Shown: piece by piece, positions 53,607 through 64,000 of the stretch | Layout of the letters: each line of letters begins with the position of its first letter | Numbering within the stretch: position 1 is the first letter of the stretch | DNA from: Termitomyces sp. T153 | Taxonomy: Eukaryota; Basidiomycota; Agaricomycetes; Agaricales; Lyophyllaceae | Reading direction: 5' to 3' | Length of the DNA stretch: 64,000 nucleotides | Assembly (NCBI GenBank): GCA_018296165.2 | Contig: JACKQL020000002.1 | Coordinates: 2,232,001 to 2,296,000, forward strand | Program-made: the position numbers and the translations under genes | The notes under the pieces: generated by a model | The model's input: the letters and a program-made list of their open reading frames with translations, nothing else | Databases searched by the model: none | What the model was told of the DNA's origin: nothing

Positions 53607-54063
53607 CAAACCTGGCACAACAATGCTGCAAACTCACCAGAGCTTTCACTTGGCACCATTCCAGGGTTGGGGGACCCTACACTTGCACCACCACCTCCAC
53701 AAACTTCTTAGGAGTCACCTCCACCTGGGCCACCCACAGTGCCTCTGGAACAACTATAATCTCCTCCAGGCTAAAGTTGGGCCTCAAGGAGCACCCTGCC
53801 AATACTGGAGCAGGCAACACTGGAACTGCACCTTGCAACAAAACTCCTGATGGGCTAGCCACTGCCACAGACAATTCTATCAAGCTTGATCAGCAATGCT
53901 GGAATATAGAGGGAACAAACCCACACTTACAACTATGGTACATTGCCTTGACATGTTAGCAGCCACAACAAGAATTGGATTCCCCCAAGGAGGAGGGAGC
54001 GGGAAACAATGATCATGACACAGGTGATGCTGATAAAGCTGGGGAGTAAGCAGAGGAGGACAT
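53607..54063 (-). pseudogene. A6 antisense accessory gene, N-terminal part
   Basis: A second decayed copy of the exon 1 region. ATG at 54063, then SSAYSPALSASPVS..., ESNSCCGC before a stop, MYHSCKCGFVPSIFQHC, and the FVEVVVQVxGPP segment. It ends at 53607, just after the donor site of intron 1 (CTCACC on the plus strand), so only exon 1 is present. The 670 bp 53607-54275 is equivalent to 51880-52547, giving a tandem [3' region + LTR] arrangement. Confidence 0.65.
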
Positions 54064-54275
54064 TGCAAAAGTTTTGAACTCCAGAATATGTCTGACCCTT
54101 TTTAATGACTTGGGAAGAACCCTCTGATGAACAGTGGCCATACTTTGACTTCATTCCTCACACTGCCACTGCTCACTGCAGTTTGATCAATATTACTCAA
54201 CTTTGATTTCCATGCCCTGCCAATCCCTAACCTGTGCCCTGCATCTCAAGAGTCTCAATGCTGAAGGGGAGGTGA

Positions 54276-54668
54276 TGTCACGACCTGCTCCCTAGACTCC
54301 CAACCTTGTTTCCAACCTGCTTGCTCCCCTGAGCCCTTCCTAATGCCCCATCAAACCCCCCAACCCCTGTCCACCCTTCATGCCCACTCCAGGTAACTTT
54401 GACACTTCTCTGGCAAACTCCAACAGCCCCCTAGCTAATTCCAATGCCTTCTCTGAGCTATCAATGTCTTTTCTGCAGCCATTGATGCTTTCCTCAACTC
54501 TCCTGAGCCTCTAGGGCCCTTTCTACTGTTCCTAACTCTGGCGCACATCACCAACTCACCTCCCTGGTTTGCCTGACCAGCCCTGAAACATCACAATGAC
54601 TCTAAAATAGCCCATGTCTCCAACTGATCCCATCAGAATATTGCCATGGCCCACTTCCTGATCACAAC
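54276..54668 (+). repeat. A6 3' LTR, left part
   Basis: TGTCACGACCTGCTCCCTAGAC... preceded by a GAAGGGGAGGTGA purine run. Interrupted at 54668 by a minus-orientation LTR and continued at 55883-56521. Confidence 0.8.
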
Positions 54669-55877
54669 TGTCAGGTTCCGCTGACCTCGGGGGCTCAGCT
54701 GCACTGGGTGAGTCCTTACTAGGCGGGCGTGATCCCCTTGCACTGGCAACCAAACACTCAAAAGCGTTCTGGGCACTGACAGCTTGTGCAGATAGTTGGT
54801 GGGATGTGATCTGGACAGATCCAGGGAGGTCTGGAGAAGTCAGATTGCAAGGAAATGGGACGGGCTTGGCGGAGTTCAGGCAGAAGACCATATAGGAGAT
54901 TTGTGGAGGCGAAGGAGTAGGCAGCTACGCAATCAATGGGAGTGGAGCCAGAGTCTGATGGAAGATCAATTGGAGTTGATGGAGTCCGGGACTAAACAAA
55001 GAGTGGGGTTCGGGTCTAGGAAAGAGTGTCGGGGTTCGTAATCATAATCGCAGAGTTCGTGAGGCCCTTAAGGTTGAGGAGGGCTCGGGCACTATGGTTA
55101 GATGGAGTCACTGAGACAGCGCTGGACGAAATGAAATGGAGTCAATATGGAACAAGAGTAGATTCAAGTGAAGATATGAAACAATAATGAGAATGAAAAT
55201 AAAATAGAGACACAACAAGACCGGGAGACTGAGATAAGACCAGGAGACTGAGATAAGACCAGGAGATGGAGAGTAAGGAAAATGAGACACAAAACACGAA
55301 ACACGGAACACAAGAAGGAAACAATCAGACCATAGGTAACGTTAAGCAATATCAAGACTAGAGTACGAAGAGCTACTCGACGGCTTATATACTGACTACT
55401 GGAGAACTTTGGGGTACGTTGGCTGCGGCAGCGGGGCTCGGCGGAGCTCAACGGAGTGGGCGGGTGTCGGTTGTGATCGAGGATCAGGCCGCGCTGATAC
55501 GTTGATAGGATCATTGGGGAACGTGGGTCGCCCCGAGGTTGTTGTGATACTCCGGAATGGGTTGGAGGAACCAGGGTGTTGAGTTGATGATGGGTAGCAA
55601 AGATTGGGAACAGCGGGGATGGTTCTTGGGGTTTGGGAGATCTAGAGTAAGTGTCAGTGGCTGCGGGGAAGGCGTCAAAGTTGGCCAGGGGGCCGTCAGA
55701 GTTAGCCGGGGAGGCATTGGAGTTAGCTGGGGAGGCGTCAGAGTTAGCTGGGGTTGCGTTGGGGCTTAACAAAATAGGCATGGGGCATGGGCGGCAGTTC
55801 AGTGGAGCGTCGGGGGTTATTGGGAAATCGGGGGGTTGCTGGATGATGTGTGGGGGTCCAGGGGATGGGTCGTGACA
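54669..55877 (-). mobile_element. Family A (A3 subtype) solo LTR inserted in the A6 LTR
   Basis: 1209 bp in minus orientation, TGTCAGGTTCCGCTGACC...ATGGGTCGTGACA. ACAAC flanks it on both sides (54664-54668 and 55878-55882). It is CpG-rich in contrast to the host LTR, so it is one of the youngest insertions here. On the minus strand it carries TATATAAG and AGTCTTGATATTG, and a 21-bp tandem repeat (GTTAGC units, 55680-55761). Confidence 0.9.
55680..55761. repeat. 21-bp minisatellite in the solo LTR
   Basis: Four units with period 21 (GTTGGCC at 55680; GTTAGC at 55701, 55722 and 55743). The A3 LTR at 24142-25230 holds about three units in the same place, so it is a feature of this LTR subfamily. 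Confidence 0.8.
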
Positions 55878-55882
55878 ACAAC

Positions 55883-56521
55883 TGACACCTGTCAACTCTG
55901 CATAGCTCTGTCAAGCCCTGCCACTACACTCACTGCCTCCCAGAGCTCTCCAGTAGTCAGTATATAAGCCATAGAGTAGCACCTTGTACTCTAGTCTTGA
56001 TATTGCATTAATTAGTTACTTGTGCCTTGTGTTTCTTTTGTTTCCATCTCTATTTATAGTCTTGAATCTATTTCTTTTTCTCAGTTCCATCTCATCTTGT
56101 CTCCATCTTGCCTTGACTGTCTCTATTCCCTTTGTTTCCCTAAGTCCCTTTCATAAACATTTCTACAACAACTCCAGAGCTCACTCTTCACTCAGTTCCA
56201 GAACCCATCAGTCTTGATTGATCCCCCATCAAACTCTGGCTCTGCTCCCATTGTTTGCAAAGCCTCTGCTTACCCCACAATCTATTTGTGCACCTATGAA
56301 CTTGTTTCCAACACCTGCCCAAGCCCAACATTTGATATACTTGGTCTTAGACTTCTCTAGACCACTCTGGACTTGCTTGAACTGCTTCTCTTGGCTTCTC
56401 CTTGCAAGTCCCTATCATTTGCACCACCTTCAGAATGCTAGGTTATAAGCACAGGACATTGTGTCTGCCTAGTAAGGACTTGCTAGTGTAGCTGAGCCCC
56501 CATAGTCAGCGGAACCTGACA
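55883..56521 (+). repeat. A6 3' LTR, right part
   Basis: Completes the LTR begun at 54276: TGACACCTGTCAACTCTGC..., TATATAAG near 55959, AGTCTTGATATTG near 55993, end GCGGAACCTGACA at 56521. To its right starts B3. Confidence 0.8.
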
Positions 56522-57760
56522 GCCTGTGTCATGGTCTTTAATGAGTTTTGCTTGACAATTACTAGTAAATTGTTGCATCAGTACAAATTGTAGCAGATTT
56601 GGATTGAGTGGAGGAATTGTTGCTAATGGGTCACCAAGAATGCATTGCTTGATTCAAAAGTCTTTGCTGACATGGCTGGCAACTGGTTTGGTTTTCATAG
56701 TGATGGGCTTGTACTTCTTCTTTACCTGGACACCTTTTCACTTTGTGGGTTTGTTAGCAACCAATTGAGCAGGGAAGGGGATGTTAACATAGGTGGGAGT
56801 AATGTCTGTATTGTTTGTATCAAGAGGTAAAGTCTGTCCAAGAATCAAAGAATTAGATGTATCAGTGGAAACAAGATAAGAATGAGGTGGAAGGGAAAAG
56901 TCAGATAAATTGCTAGTAGTAGCATATATATATGCTAAGGCAAGGTTTGTCTGTGTGGTAGAATTAATAAGTACAATGTCTTTGTCCAAATCACAAGAAG
57001 CTATACAAGTCACTAGACCAGTTGAATGATCATAGCTAATAATGACCACTGTGTTGCTATTGTCATTGTCAATGTCTTTGGCAATGAAAGCAGTGGGGTG
57101 CCTTGGTTTTGAAGCAAACATTTTGGTGATTGTTTTGTTTATTTTTACTGTGTGGAAATGTTGGAATAGTGTGTTGCATGCCAGTGTTGGAGTCCATGAT
57201 AGTGATAGTAGTTTTGGCATCACTAAGGGTGTTGACCACACTTTGAGTTAATACATCAAATGGGCGACCAAGGAAAATATTGTAAGTGGATGATCATAAG
57301 ATGTGAATTTGCAAATAAACTGTTATGTTGCCAATGGTGCAGGGTACATTGCAAGCAAGTCCTAGCAATCAATCCATAGTACCATTAGCACTCTGCATAT
57401 TCAAAACAATATTGGGGTCATAGAATAAACCAAGGTCACTGGCAATTTTTGCAGACATCAAAATAATCTGGGAGCCACTGTCAGTAATGCATTCTACCTC
57501 TTCTTTGTTATCAATCAGCATCATGATGGAACAAAGCAACTGGGAATTCTTAACAACAGTGAGCACCATGGGCTCTTCTCCATGGGGCAGCAAATCAACA
57601 TAAGCTTCAACAGCAACAGATGCGAGGGGAGCCTTATCCAAGGTAAGTCCATTAGTGGTAGCAGTATTGGATCCAAGCAAAAACTGGGGTTCTTCAATAG
57701 CAAACATTGGCAAAATATCTTCAAAAATGTTGCTGGGGTCCTATATGGTGTTAGTGCTAG
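56522..57760 (-). pseudogene. pol: B3 protease region, 3'-truncated
   Basis: Minus-strand homologue of B1 42373-43560. It has the retropepsin core VECITDSGSQIILMSAKIASDLGLFYDPNI with the catalytic Asp intact (near 57470-57500), then the frame MFASKPRHPTAFIAKDIDNDNSNTVVIISYDHSTGL...VNIPFPAQLVANKPTK (57241-56738). It ends at 56522 where the A6 LTR begins. RT, RNase H and integrase are absent on this side. Confidence 0.75.
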
Positions 57761-57812
57761 CACCTACAAGTTGTTTGAGCATAACAACTGTCCTGAATTG
57801 ATTTCTGATGTC

Positions 57813-59730
57813 CTATGATACTGAGCAAAGCTTGCCAACCAATACTGTAACCTTGGTGCTTAAAACCTGTTTAAAGACTGCCTTGGACTGTTCAATGTTA
57901 TAGATGGGTGGCATAGTTTGATAGGTGCTGTTGTTAGACCTGTTGGGTGCAGTGAAATTCCTGTTAGCAGGAGGATTGTAGCAACTAGGGACACTAGAAA
58001 ATAGGTGGACTGGAGGCTGAGCAATGGGTTCCTTAGCAATGGGCAGTTGTGCATTAGCAATGCTACATTCAGGTGCTTTGCCTATGTCTGCAGGCTTAGC
58101 TGCAGGAACTGGAGCAGAAGCAGAAGGGGTTGAAGTCACCAGAGTGTTGTTAGTTGGTGTTGCCTTGGGAGTATTGTTTACTAGTTGATATGCTGCATAG
58201 GGAACTTACACACCATCAAACTTCTCACCAGGTCACCTGAGTGCAAAAAGTTTGCATTCCAAAGCCTCAATCCATTCTTCCTTGCTTAGTGCTCAACCCA
58301 TAGCAACATCCTGTTGCATTACCTCATGAATTAATGACTGCTGCATTGCAGCTTGCTCTGGGTCCAGGTTAGCATTGGAAGAGAGTCTGCCAGTAATGAT
58401 TTGTCCTGGGTTAAGCCTGTGCCATTTCTTGATACATTCCATATATAGTCACTTGCCAAAATAGTTGGGTATCATAGTGCCAGATGGTAAGATGATCTTG
58501 CCTTCAGTGTTGTGACAAATCTTACCCTGTTGGATCATGTGCTCCACTTTCATACAAATACCACAGATCATAGTATAACCTGTTTTGCCACAGAAGTGGC
58601 AAGTACTGTTGGCAAACTGTTGATGAGGCTGAGCATTGTTGGTCAAAAGGGCTTCTAGACATTTCAAGGTGCTGACAATTGCTGTGGTTGTTGCTAATTC
58701 CAGGGTTTCCCACTTAGGCATAGGCAATAGCAAAACTAGTGTGTTGACAATTAGCAATGACAAAGAAATACTACTGGTGCCATTGCTGGCCTTGGTCATA
58801 GAGGTGTCCATGCCCTTTAAGATCCATTTAGTGCCCTCAAAGACTTGATCAACATCATAGAGGTCCTCAGGATGGTGGTTGGAAAGAGTGATTTCAAGAC
58901 AGCAAACAATTTTGGACCATAGCAACATGGGGATACCTTGTTGGAATAAGTGACATTTCTCATTGTAGTAGAGTTTGCCATTAGCGAGTAACCATCTAGC
59001 AATGTGTTGGAAGTCTTGGTAGTAGTCAGAGAATCTGCCTGAAGTCGCTAAGCCACTGTTGAAAGTCTGGTTAACAAGTCGTCTAAGGTTGCCAAGATTA
59101 TAACAAGCACTAGCGTCAGTGCTAAGGTACAACCTAAGCACCGCTGCCTTCCATTCCTGGTACATGTAAGGTTGAGGGACATTGTTGCCAATGGTTATGT
59201 TGTCACCAAATTCAGGTAAGCCAAGCCAGGTTTCTGCCATGTTGTAGGAGATGTATTGAGCTGTGTATTCCTTTTTCTCAGTGTCATCAGCAATGCCACA
59301 GTCAGTGAAAAGGTACTTGAGTTCCTTGAAGTATTAGGGGAGTTCTCTAGGGCAACTCTCATCCTACTTAGGTGCAGCAGTATTATTGCATAGCAGCATT
59401 CTAGCACACCAAGCAGTGGGGTTGTTGCTCATGTTAGCGTTGTCAGTATTGCCAGTAGAAGGGGGTTAGTTGGTGATGCTGGGATATAATGGGCTTCTGG
59501 AAAGAAAATAGAATCAGTAGGAGTTAAAGGCAAAAGAGGTGCATCAAGAAAACTTTTGATAAAGGCACCTGGGAAGTTGGCAAGGTTTTCACTAATGTTA
59601 CAAAGGTTCCTAGCTGTTTCAAGTTCTTTGGCAAGGGGTCAAGGTCAAGTCACTGGCAATGAGTGCTGAGGGGTTGAGAATGAAGACTGGGATAATTTGC
59701 TAAGGATTTCCAAGCAATGTTTTGCTTGAG
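57813..59730 (-). pseudogene. gag: B3 gag
   Basis: A better-preserved B gag than B1. The stretch 59240-58449 is open for 263 codons (TWLGLPEFGDNITIGNNVPQPYMYQEWKAAVLRLYLSTDAS..., RFSDYYQDFQHIARWLLANGKLYYNEKCHLFQQGIPMLLWSKIV). It includes LSNHHPEDLYDVDQVFEGTKW, absent from B1, and a knuckle CHFCGKTGYTMICGIC where the usual His is Tyr. The N-terminal part (59407-59730) has stops, and the ATG equivalent to 40470 is lost. The C-terminal linker (58139-57813) is Pro/Ala-rich. Confidence 0.75.
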
Positions 59731-59789
59731 CTCTAGTTTCTGGTGGAATGGTCAACTTCAAACTAACTCCCTCACAGTGGGCTCCAAAA

Positions 59790-60870
59790 TGATGTGCTCC
59801 TATGCCACCTAGTGCCATGCAGGAAACCTAACACAAGTCACTAGATAGGGTAGCTGGCAGTAGGAAGGCAATAGTAGAGGGTGAGTCAGTAACTGTCCCA
59901 GAGAATGAGAGCAAATGGGGGTGTGAAGGGTGAAGTAGAAAGAGTCACTAGCACTAGCCTAAGTCACTAGTGCTAGCCTAGGTCACTAGGCAGTAACAAG
60001 AAGTCGCTAGAAAAAGAGGGAAAGAAAACAAATGAAGACAAAAGCATTGCCACAGTAAAGCAAACTTAAGAGGTGAAAGAGGAGTTGGGTAGAGAAAGGG
60101 GGTAGTGACTTATAAAAGGACTGAAAGGAGGACAAACGCAAACTAGTTGCCAGCAGTAATTGCTAGCATTGCTAACTCAAAATAATGCTAAGGACACCTG
60201 CAATTGGTGCCACATGCAGTCAAAGACAAGGTTGGCAAGACTGGTTGCTGAGTCTTTGTTGATGGAGGGAGTGAGTGATAGAGCCAAAATGAAATCTCAA
60301 GCTGGTAAGCTTAGAGATAGAGGGATTCAATAGAAGTAGTATTCAATGAGGGTAAGGTTCAATGATGAAGTGTCTATGTACAGGCAGTATTTATACTGTT
60401 TGAAGGTATAGTATGGGAAAAGAAACAAATAGTTGCAAGTGTTTATGATACATACAAAGTGTCAATTTGTAACCAAGTGAAACAAATAAGCAAAGTCTAA
60501 AGTGTAGACACCATTCAAGTATGTTTATAAGCTTGACAAGAAAAATGATAAGTAAATAAATCATGCAACTGGCAATATGTCCATATATGGTGGGAGAAAG
60601 CCATGTTGTCAGCAAAGAGTTGCTAGCAATCATTGCTAAGAAAGGTCTTGGCCTTGTTGTTCTAGACCCAAAGTCCAGACTCCACATGATGTTCCTCATG
60701 ATCAACAAGTCTCATGATCGCTAAACTCCTATGCAAAGGCTACATTGTTCCAGACCTTGGGGCTAGGCCTCATGTGCTAAGTGTTGTAACTTGTGCCATG
60801 TTGAAATAGTTAGCTGCCACTCAGTCCAAAATTGCCAAAAATGATGCTCAGCAACAAATGGGTCTTATCA
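59790..60870 (-). repeat. B3 5' LTR (alpha subtype)
   Basis: 1081 bp, TGATGTGCTCCTATG...GGGTCTTATCA on the plus strand. Next to it, on the gag side, is the complement of TTTTGGAGCCCACTGTGAGG, the B primer site, which makes it a 5' LTR of a minus element. It shares the alpha-type start with 2192-3291 and with the remnant 28734-28862. Confidence 0.85.
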
Positions 60871-61020
60871 TCACAAAGCTATATTGATTTGGTTCCTCCT
60901 CACATCTCTCAATCTTCCCATTCTGCATCCTCTACCAATCTTTTGTGACAACAGAAGCACATTAGAAATAGCAAACTCAAATTCTACAACATCAAGATCA
61001 AAACATATTAACATATGATA
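60871..61020. other. Unique AT-rich DNA beside B3
   Basis: Not homologous to any A, B or C sequence in the window. I see nothing supportable in it. Confidence 0.4.
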
Positions 61021-61024
61021 CTAT

Positions 61025-61062
61025 GAGCTATGCCCCATGCCTTTGGCACGGGCCTGTAGCTC
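61025..61062. repeat. Imperfect hairpin, copy 1
   Basis: GAGCTATGCCCCATGCC, a short loop, then GGCACGGGCCTGTAGCTC form an imperfect inverted repeat of about 17 bp per arm. An almost identical hairpin is at 63225-63262, and both are followed by the 59-bp repeat. Confidence 0.7.
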
Positions 61063-61069
61063 TTGCTTC

Positions 61070-61570
61070 ATCCCAGACCCAACCTCACTTTGTTCGGTTA
61101 GGTCCTTGATATTCTACTCAATGCTTCATCCCAGACCCAACCTCACTTTGTTTGGTTAGGTCCTTGTATTTCAAACTCAATGCTCAGTCCCAGACCCAAC
61201 CTCACTTCGTTCGGTTAGGTCTTTGTATTTCAAACTCAATGCTAAGTTCCAGACCCAACCTCACTACATTTGGTTAGGTCTTTGTATTTTGTCAACTCAA
61301 TGCTTAGTCCCAGACCCAACCTCACTTTGTTCAGTTAGGTCTTTGTATTTTGTCAACTCAATAATAAGTCCCAGACCCAACCTCACTTCATTCAGTTAGG
61401 TCTTTGTATTTCAAACTCAATGCTTCATCCCAGACCCAATCTCACTTCATTCAGTTAGGTCTTTGTATTTCAAACTCAATGCTAAGGCCCAGACCCAACC
61501 TCACTACATTTGGTTAGGTCTTTGTATTTTGTCAACTCAATGCTGAGATCCAAACTCAACCTCAGTTTGT
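61070..61570. repeat. Tandem repeat, 58-61-bp unit, about 8.5 copies
   Basis: The unit contains CCCAGACCCAACCTCACTT, then TTCGGTTAGGTC, TTTGTATTT and CAACTCAATGCT. CAGACCC occurs at 61074, 61132, 61191, 61250, 61311, 61372, 61431 and 61490, with a decayed unit at about 61550. Units alternate between CAAACTCAATG and GTCAACTCAATG spacers, which accounts for the 59- and 61-bp steps. Single decayed units recur near 61805 and 62585. Confidence 0.9.
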
Positions 61571-63224
61571 CTTTCATGTTATTGATATGTGTTCCTCAAT
61601 AAAGTAATCAAGATTGTCATATTAATGGGCTTTCCCACTCATCTCTTTCACTATGCTGATTTTGGTCTTTCTTTTTAAATCAATGTGTTGATAGTCCTGT
61701 CATTGTCAATGTCAGTAAACATAAGTCTTTACTATGATTTCAACTATATTTCAATCAGTCAAATGAACCTTCCTTTATAAGTATTCCATTATTTTTAACA
61801 TAATGCTGAAATCCAGACCAAACCTCACTTTGCTTGGTTAGATTTTCAATATTCCAACTCTTGCAAGTGATTGTCATTAATAGATCATCTATAATATACT
61901 TGAACATTTAGAATTATTGATCAATCAAAGTCTCCTCCACCTTCTATCTCCTTATTACTCATGCACTTTGAAGAGCATGTTAGACAATTTTTGGACACCA
62001 AAATATACTAAAGAGAAACAAATTAGGTAAAGCAGTCTGAGTAATGAGATATCTACAATCTCATTTACAGTATCACTAAATGGTACTAATACTTAGCAAT
62101 CAGACCTTTGACATCACTCATTTGTTGTCCTTGATATATCTGACTATACAATCATCTAACCACAAACCATACACCTTCAAATTAAAAACCCTGTGGATCA
62201 TCAGAAACAGGATGTAGCCTACAGATAGTAGCAATCCAGTCTATTCAAACATAGATATATGTCATAGTACTGAGCAAAAAACCTCCTATTCCAGTCCCTT
62301 AACAGAAGACTATCAACTTTACACATTCTATATTAATACTGCCTTCTGAAGCTTTTTCCATCTCAAAGCACCAATAGTAGCATAATAAATTAAACCCACC
62401 ATTCTTTTCTCAGAGGCTGTCATAATGCAGTCAAATATTTATTGAGAGCAGGAAAAGTTGGAGATGATTAGGAGTAAGTTGACTCCAAGGTATAGGAACT
62501 GATTACTGTAAAACTATAAGAATTCATACTTTCAATGCTGAACCATACACCTTGGAATCAGAAAGTCAACAAACAGCTAGCAGCACTCCAGTCCAAGTAT
62601 AGCCTCACTTTGTTTGATTTTACAATTCAATGTTGGTACCACCTAACATCACAGAATACACTTCCAAGTCAGAGGCTATTAGCAATCAGACTCAAGTCAG
62701 ATTTATAGTCAAAACATAGTGTATGTCATAAACTTCTCAAAGTCCTTCAGGAACCATAGGTTGCCTAGGGATATATACAGGGCAATCATTCTCCTTTCTA
62801 AAAAAATAAGTAGAAGCTTTTAAGAGTCAAAGAAACATCTTATGCCACTTCTTTGGCCATTTTTTGTTATAAATTCATTGTTCTGAACTTTTTTTTGATA
62901 GGAAATACATGCATGGGACATGTTCCTTTCCCAAAGAACAGCTAGAAGTGTTCCTTGAGGAGTTGCATTAAAAAACAGTACAATTTCACATAAGTAAGAC
63001 TGAGAATAGTTAAATATTGCCTGAAATATCAAGTCTGGAACCTTTCACACATAGTCAAAGGAGGTTCATATCTATCAAAGTAGTCTACTATAATTTTTTT
63101 TGAGAAAAAACCTGTTCCAAGTGCAAAAAACAGCCAAGTTACCCAAAAAGGAAGGTTCTTGGTCAGCCTTACTAAGCAGAAAAGTCTCGCATTTTTCCCA
63201 GGAGTTGTCCCATATATTGTAGAT
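61571..63224. other. AT-rich non-LTR region, no supported gene
   Basis: About 1.65 kb with low GC, scattered single decayed repeat units (61805, 62585) and many stops on both strands. Two short minus-strand open frames (63029-63271 and 62820-63032; the first contains the hydrophobic stretch LPFWVTWLFFALGTGFF) are not matched by anything else in the window and overlap repeat sequence. It may be a decayed non-LTR transposon or host intergenic DNA. Confidence 0.4.
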
Positions 63225-63262
63225 GAGCTATGCCTCGTGCCTTCAGCACGGGCCTGTAGCTC
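63225..63262. repeat. Imperfect hairpin, copy 2
   Basis: GAGCTATGCCTCGTGCC..AGCACGGGCCTGTAGCTC, matching copy 1 at 61025-61062 with a few changes and in the same orientation. Confidence 0.7.
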
Positions 63263-63390
63263 TTGCTTCATCCCAGACCCAACCTCACTTCATTTGGTTA
63301 GGTCCTTGATATTCTAACTCAATGCTTCATCCCACCTCACTTCATTCAGTTAGGTCCTTGACATTCTAACTCAATGCTTCATCCCAGACC
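63263..63390. repeat. Tandem repeat, second site
   Basis: Two complete units and the beginning of a third (CATCCCAGACC) of the same 59-bp repeat as 61070-61570, the second with a short deletion. The last unit is cut by the A7 LTR at 63391. Confidence 0.8.
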
Positions 63391-64000
63391 TGTCACAACC
63401 TGCTCCCTAGACACTGCTCCCAACCCCTCCCAATTTCCTGTCTAACTCCCCTGAACCCCACCCACACTTTCGCGCCCACACTGGATAACTCCAACACTTC
63501 TCCAGCAAACCCCGACAGCAACTCCAACTCCCTCTCCGTAGCCATCAACACTCCCCCTGAAACCTTCCCCCACCGTTCCTGGCCACGTCATATGTCCCCA
63601 ACCCCCTACCCTAGTTTACCCAACCCGTCCCGGAGTATCATGATGTCCCCGGAGCAGCCGCGCCCCCAACTGATCCCATCAGAATACCACCGCGGCCTGA
63701 CCTTGAATTGTACCCAACACCCGTCGACTCTGCACAGCTCCATCGACCCCTGCCACCATATCCGCCACCCTCCGAGGTACCCAGTAGTCAGTATATAAGT
63801 TGTAGAATAACTCCTCGAACTTTAGTCTTGATATTACATTTACTGGTTTCCTATGTTTCGTCTCTCGTCTTGTCTCTATTTCTGTTTTTAAGTTTTGAAC
63901 CTATCTTTTTTCCTCAAGTCTCATCTCGTCTCCATCTCATCTTGACTGTATATATTTCCTTTGTTCTTCTAAGTTCCCCTTGCTCCCTATGTCAGTACAA
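63391..64000 (+). repeat. A7 LTR, cut by the window end
   Basis: TGTCACAACCTGCTCCCTAGACACTGCTCCC... is closely similar to the A2 LTRs (for example CCCACACTTTCGCGCCCACACTGG, and TATATAAG near 63794 followed by AGTCTTGATATTA near 63824). It keeps part of its CpG, so it is intermediate in age. Whether it is a solo LTR or a 5' LTR cannot be seen. Confidence 0.82.

Noticed and set aside
55164..55895. 243-codon minus-strand open frame in the solo LTR at 54669-55877.
   Set aside because: It lies wholly in LTR and its right flank and repeats the 21-bp minisatellite as protein; the same region in other A LTRs is closed.
61070..61570. CRISPR array, because of regular 59-bp periodicity.
   Set aside because: The whole unit is repeated, with no unique spacers, and the setting is a eukaryotic genome.
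63029..63271. 80-codon minus-strand frame with a hydrophobic stretch, possible membrane protein.
   Set aside because: It overlaps the hairpin and repeat sequence at its start, has no second copy, and sits in AT-rich DNA where such frames are common.

Overview
The window is a retrotransposon graveyard from a fungal nuclear genome, most likely a mushroom-forming basidiomycete (Agaricomycetes). This rests on three things: three Ty3/gypsy LTR families, candidate introns of about 50 nt with GT...AG ends, and a B-family reverse transcriptase with FIDD in place of YLDD, which I associate with Agaricomycete gypsy elements. The species cannot be named. I see no convincing host gene, tRNA, rRNA or CRISPR array. 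Nearly every line of sequence belongs to an LTR element, a solo LTR or a fragment, stacked by nested insertion.

Family A (LTR about 1.0-1.2 kb, TGTCA...TGACA, 5-bp target duplications) is a Tf1/sushi-type chromovirus. Its gag has a CCHC knuckle, its pol carries TWO tandem retropepsin domains and then RT, RNase H, integrase and a chromodomain, and an intron-bearing gene lies on the opposite strand between pol and the 3' LTR. The youngest copy (A2, 9702-20534, TSD CAACC) sits inside an older relative (A1, 5398-24141). Family B (LTR about 1.0-1.1 kb, TGATRA...CATCA, 4-bp target duplications) is the FIDD family and also carries an antisense intron-bearing gene between pol and the 3' LTR. Family C (LTR about 375 bp, 5-bp target duplications) is a compact chromovirus without the extra gene.

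Layout: 1-5397 holds C1, broken by a B solo LTR. 5398-24141 is A1, with A2 nested in it. 24142-28733 is an A-type 5' LTR and gag stub (A3), hit by three further LTRs. 28734-39396 is the 3' half of a minus-strand B element (B2), whose antisense gene is split by a whole C element (C2, 29550-35663, TSD GGAGG) and by an A solo LTR (36150-37292, TSD GACAA). 39397-50825 is B1 with both LTRs. 50826-56521 holds 3' ends of two A elements. 56522-60870 is the 5' half of a minus-strand B element (B3, probably the other half of B2). 60871-63390 is AT-rich non-LTR DNA with 59-bp tandem repeats and two hairpins. 63391 to the end is another A LTR.

The most interesting system is the accessory antisense gene. 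In both A and B it encodes a protein with a six-cysteine cluster shaped like a fungal Zn2Cys6 motif, and in both a phase-0 intron falls immediately before the first cysteine. This suggests one gene captured or kept by two distinct gypsy families. The tandem protease pair of family A and the self-priming primer sites of families A and C are the next most notable features. Old copies have lost almost all CpG to TpG/CpA, which explains most of their stop codons.
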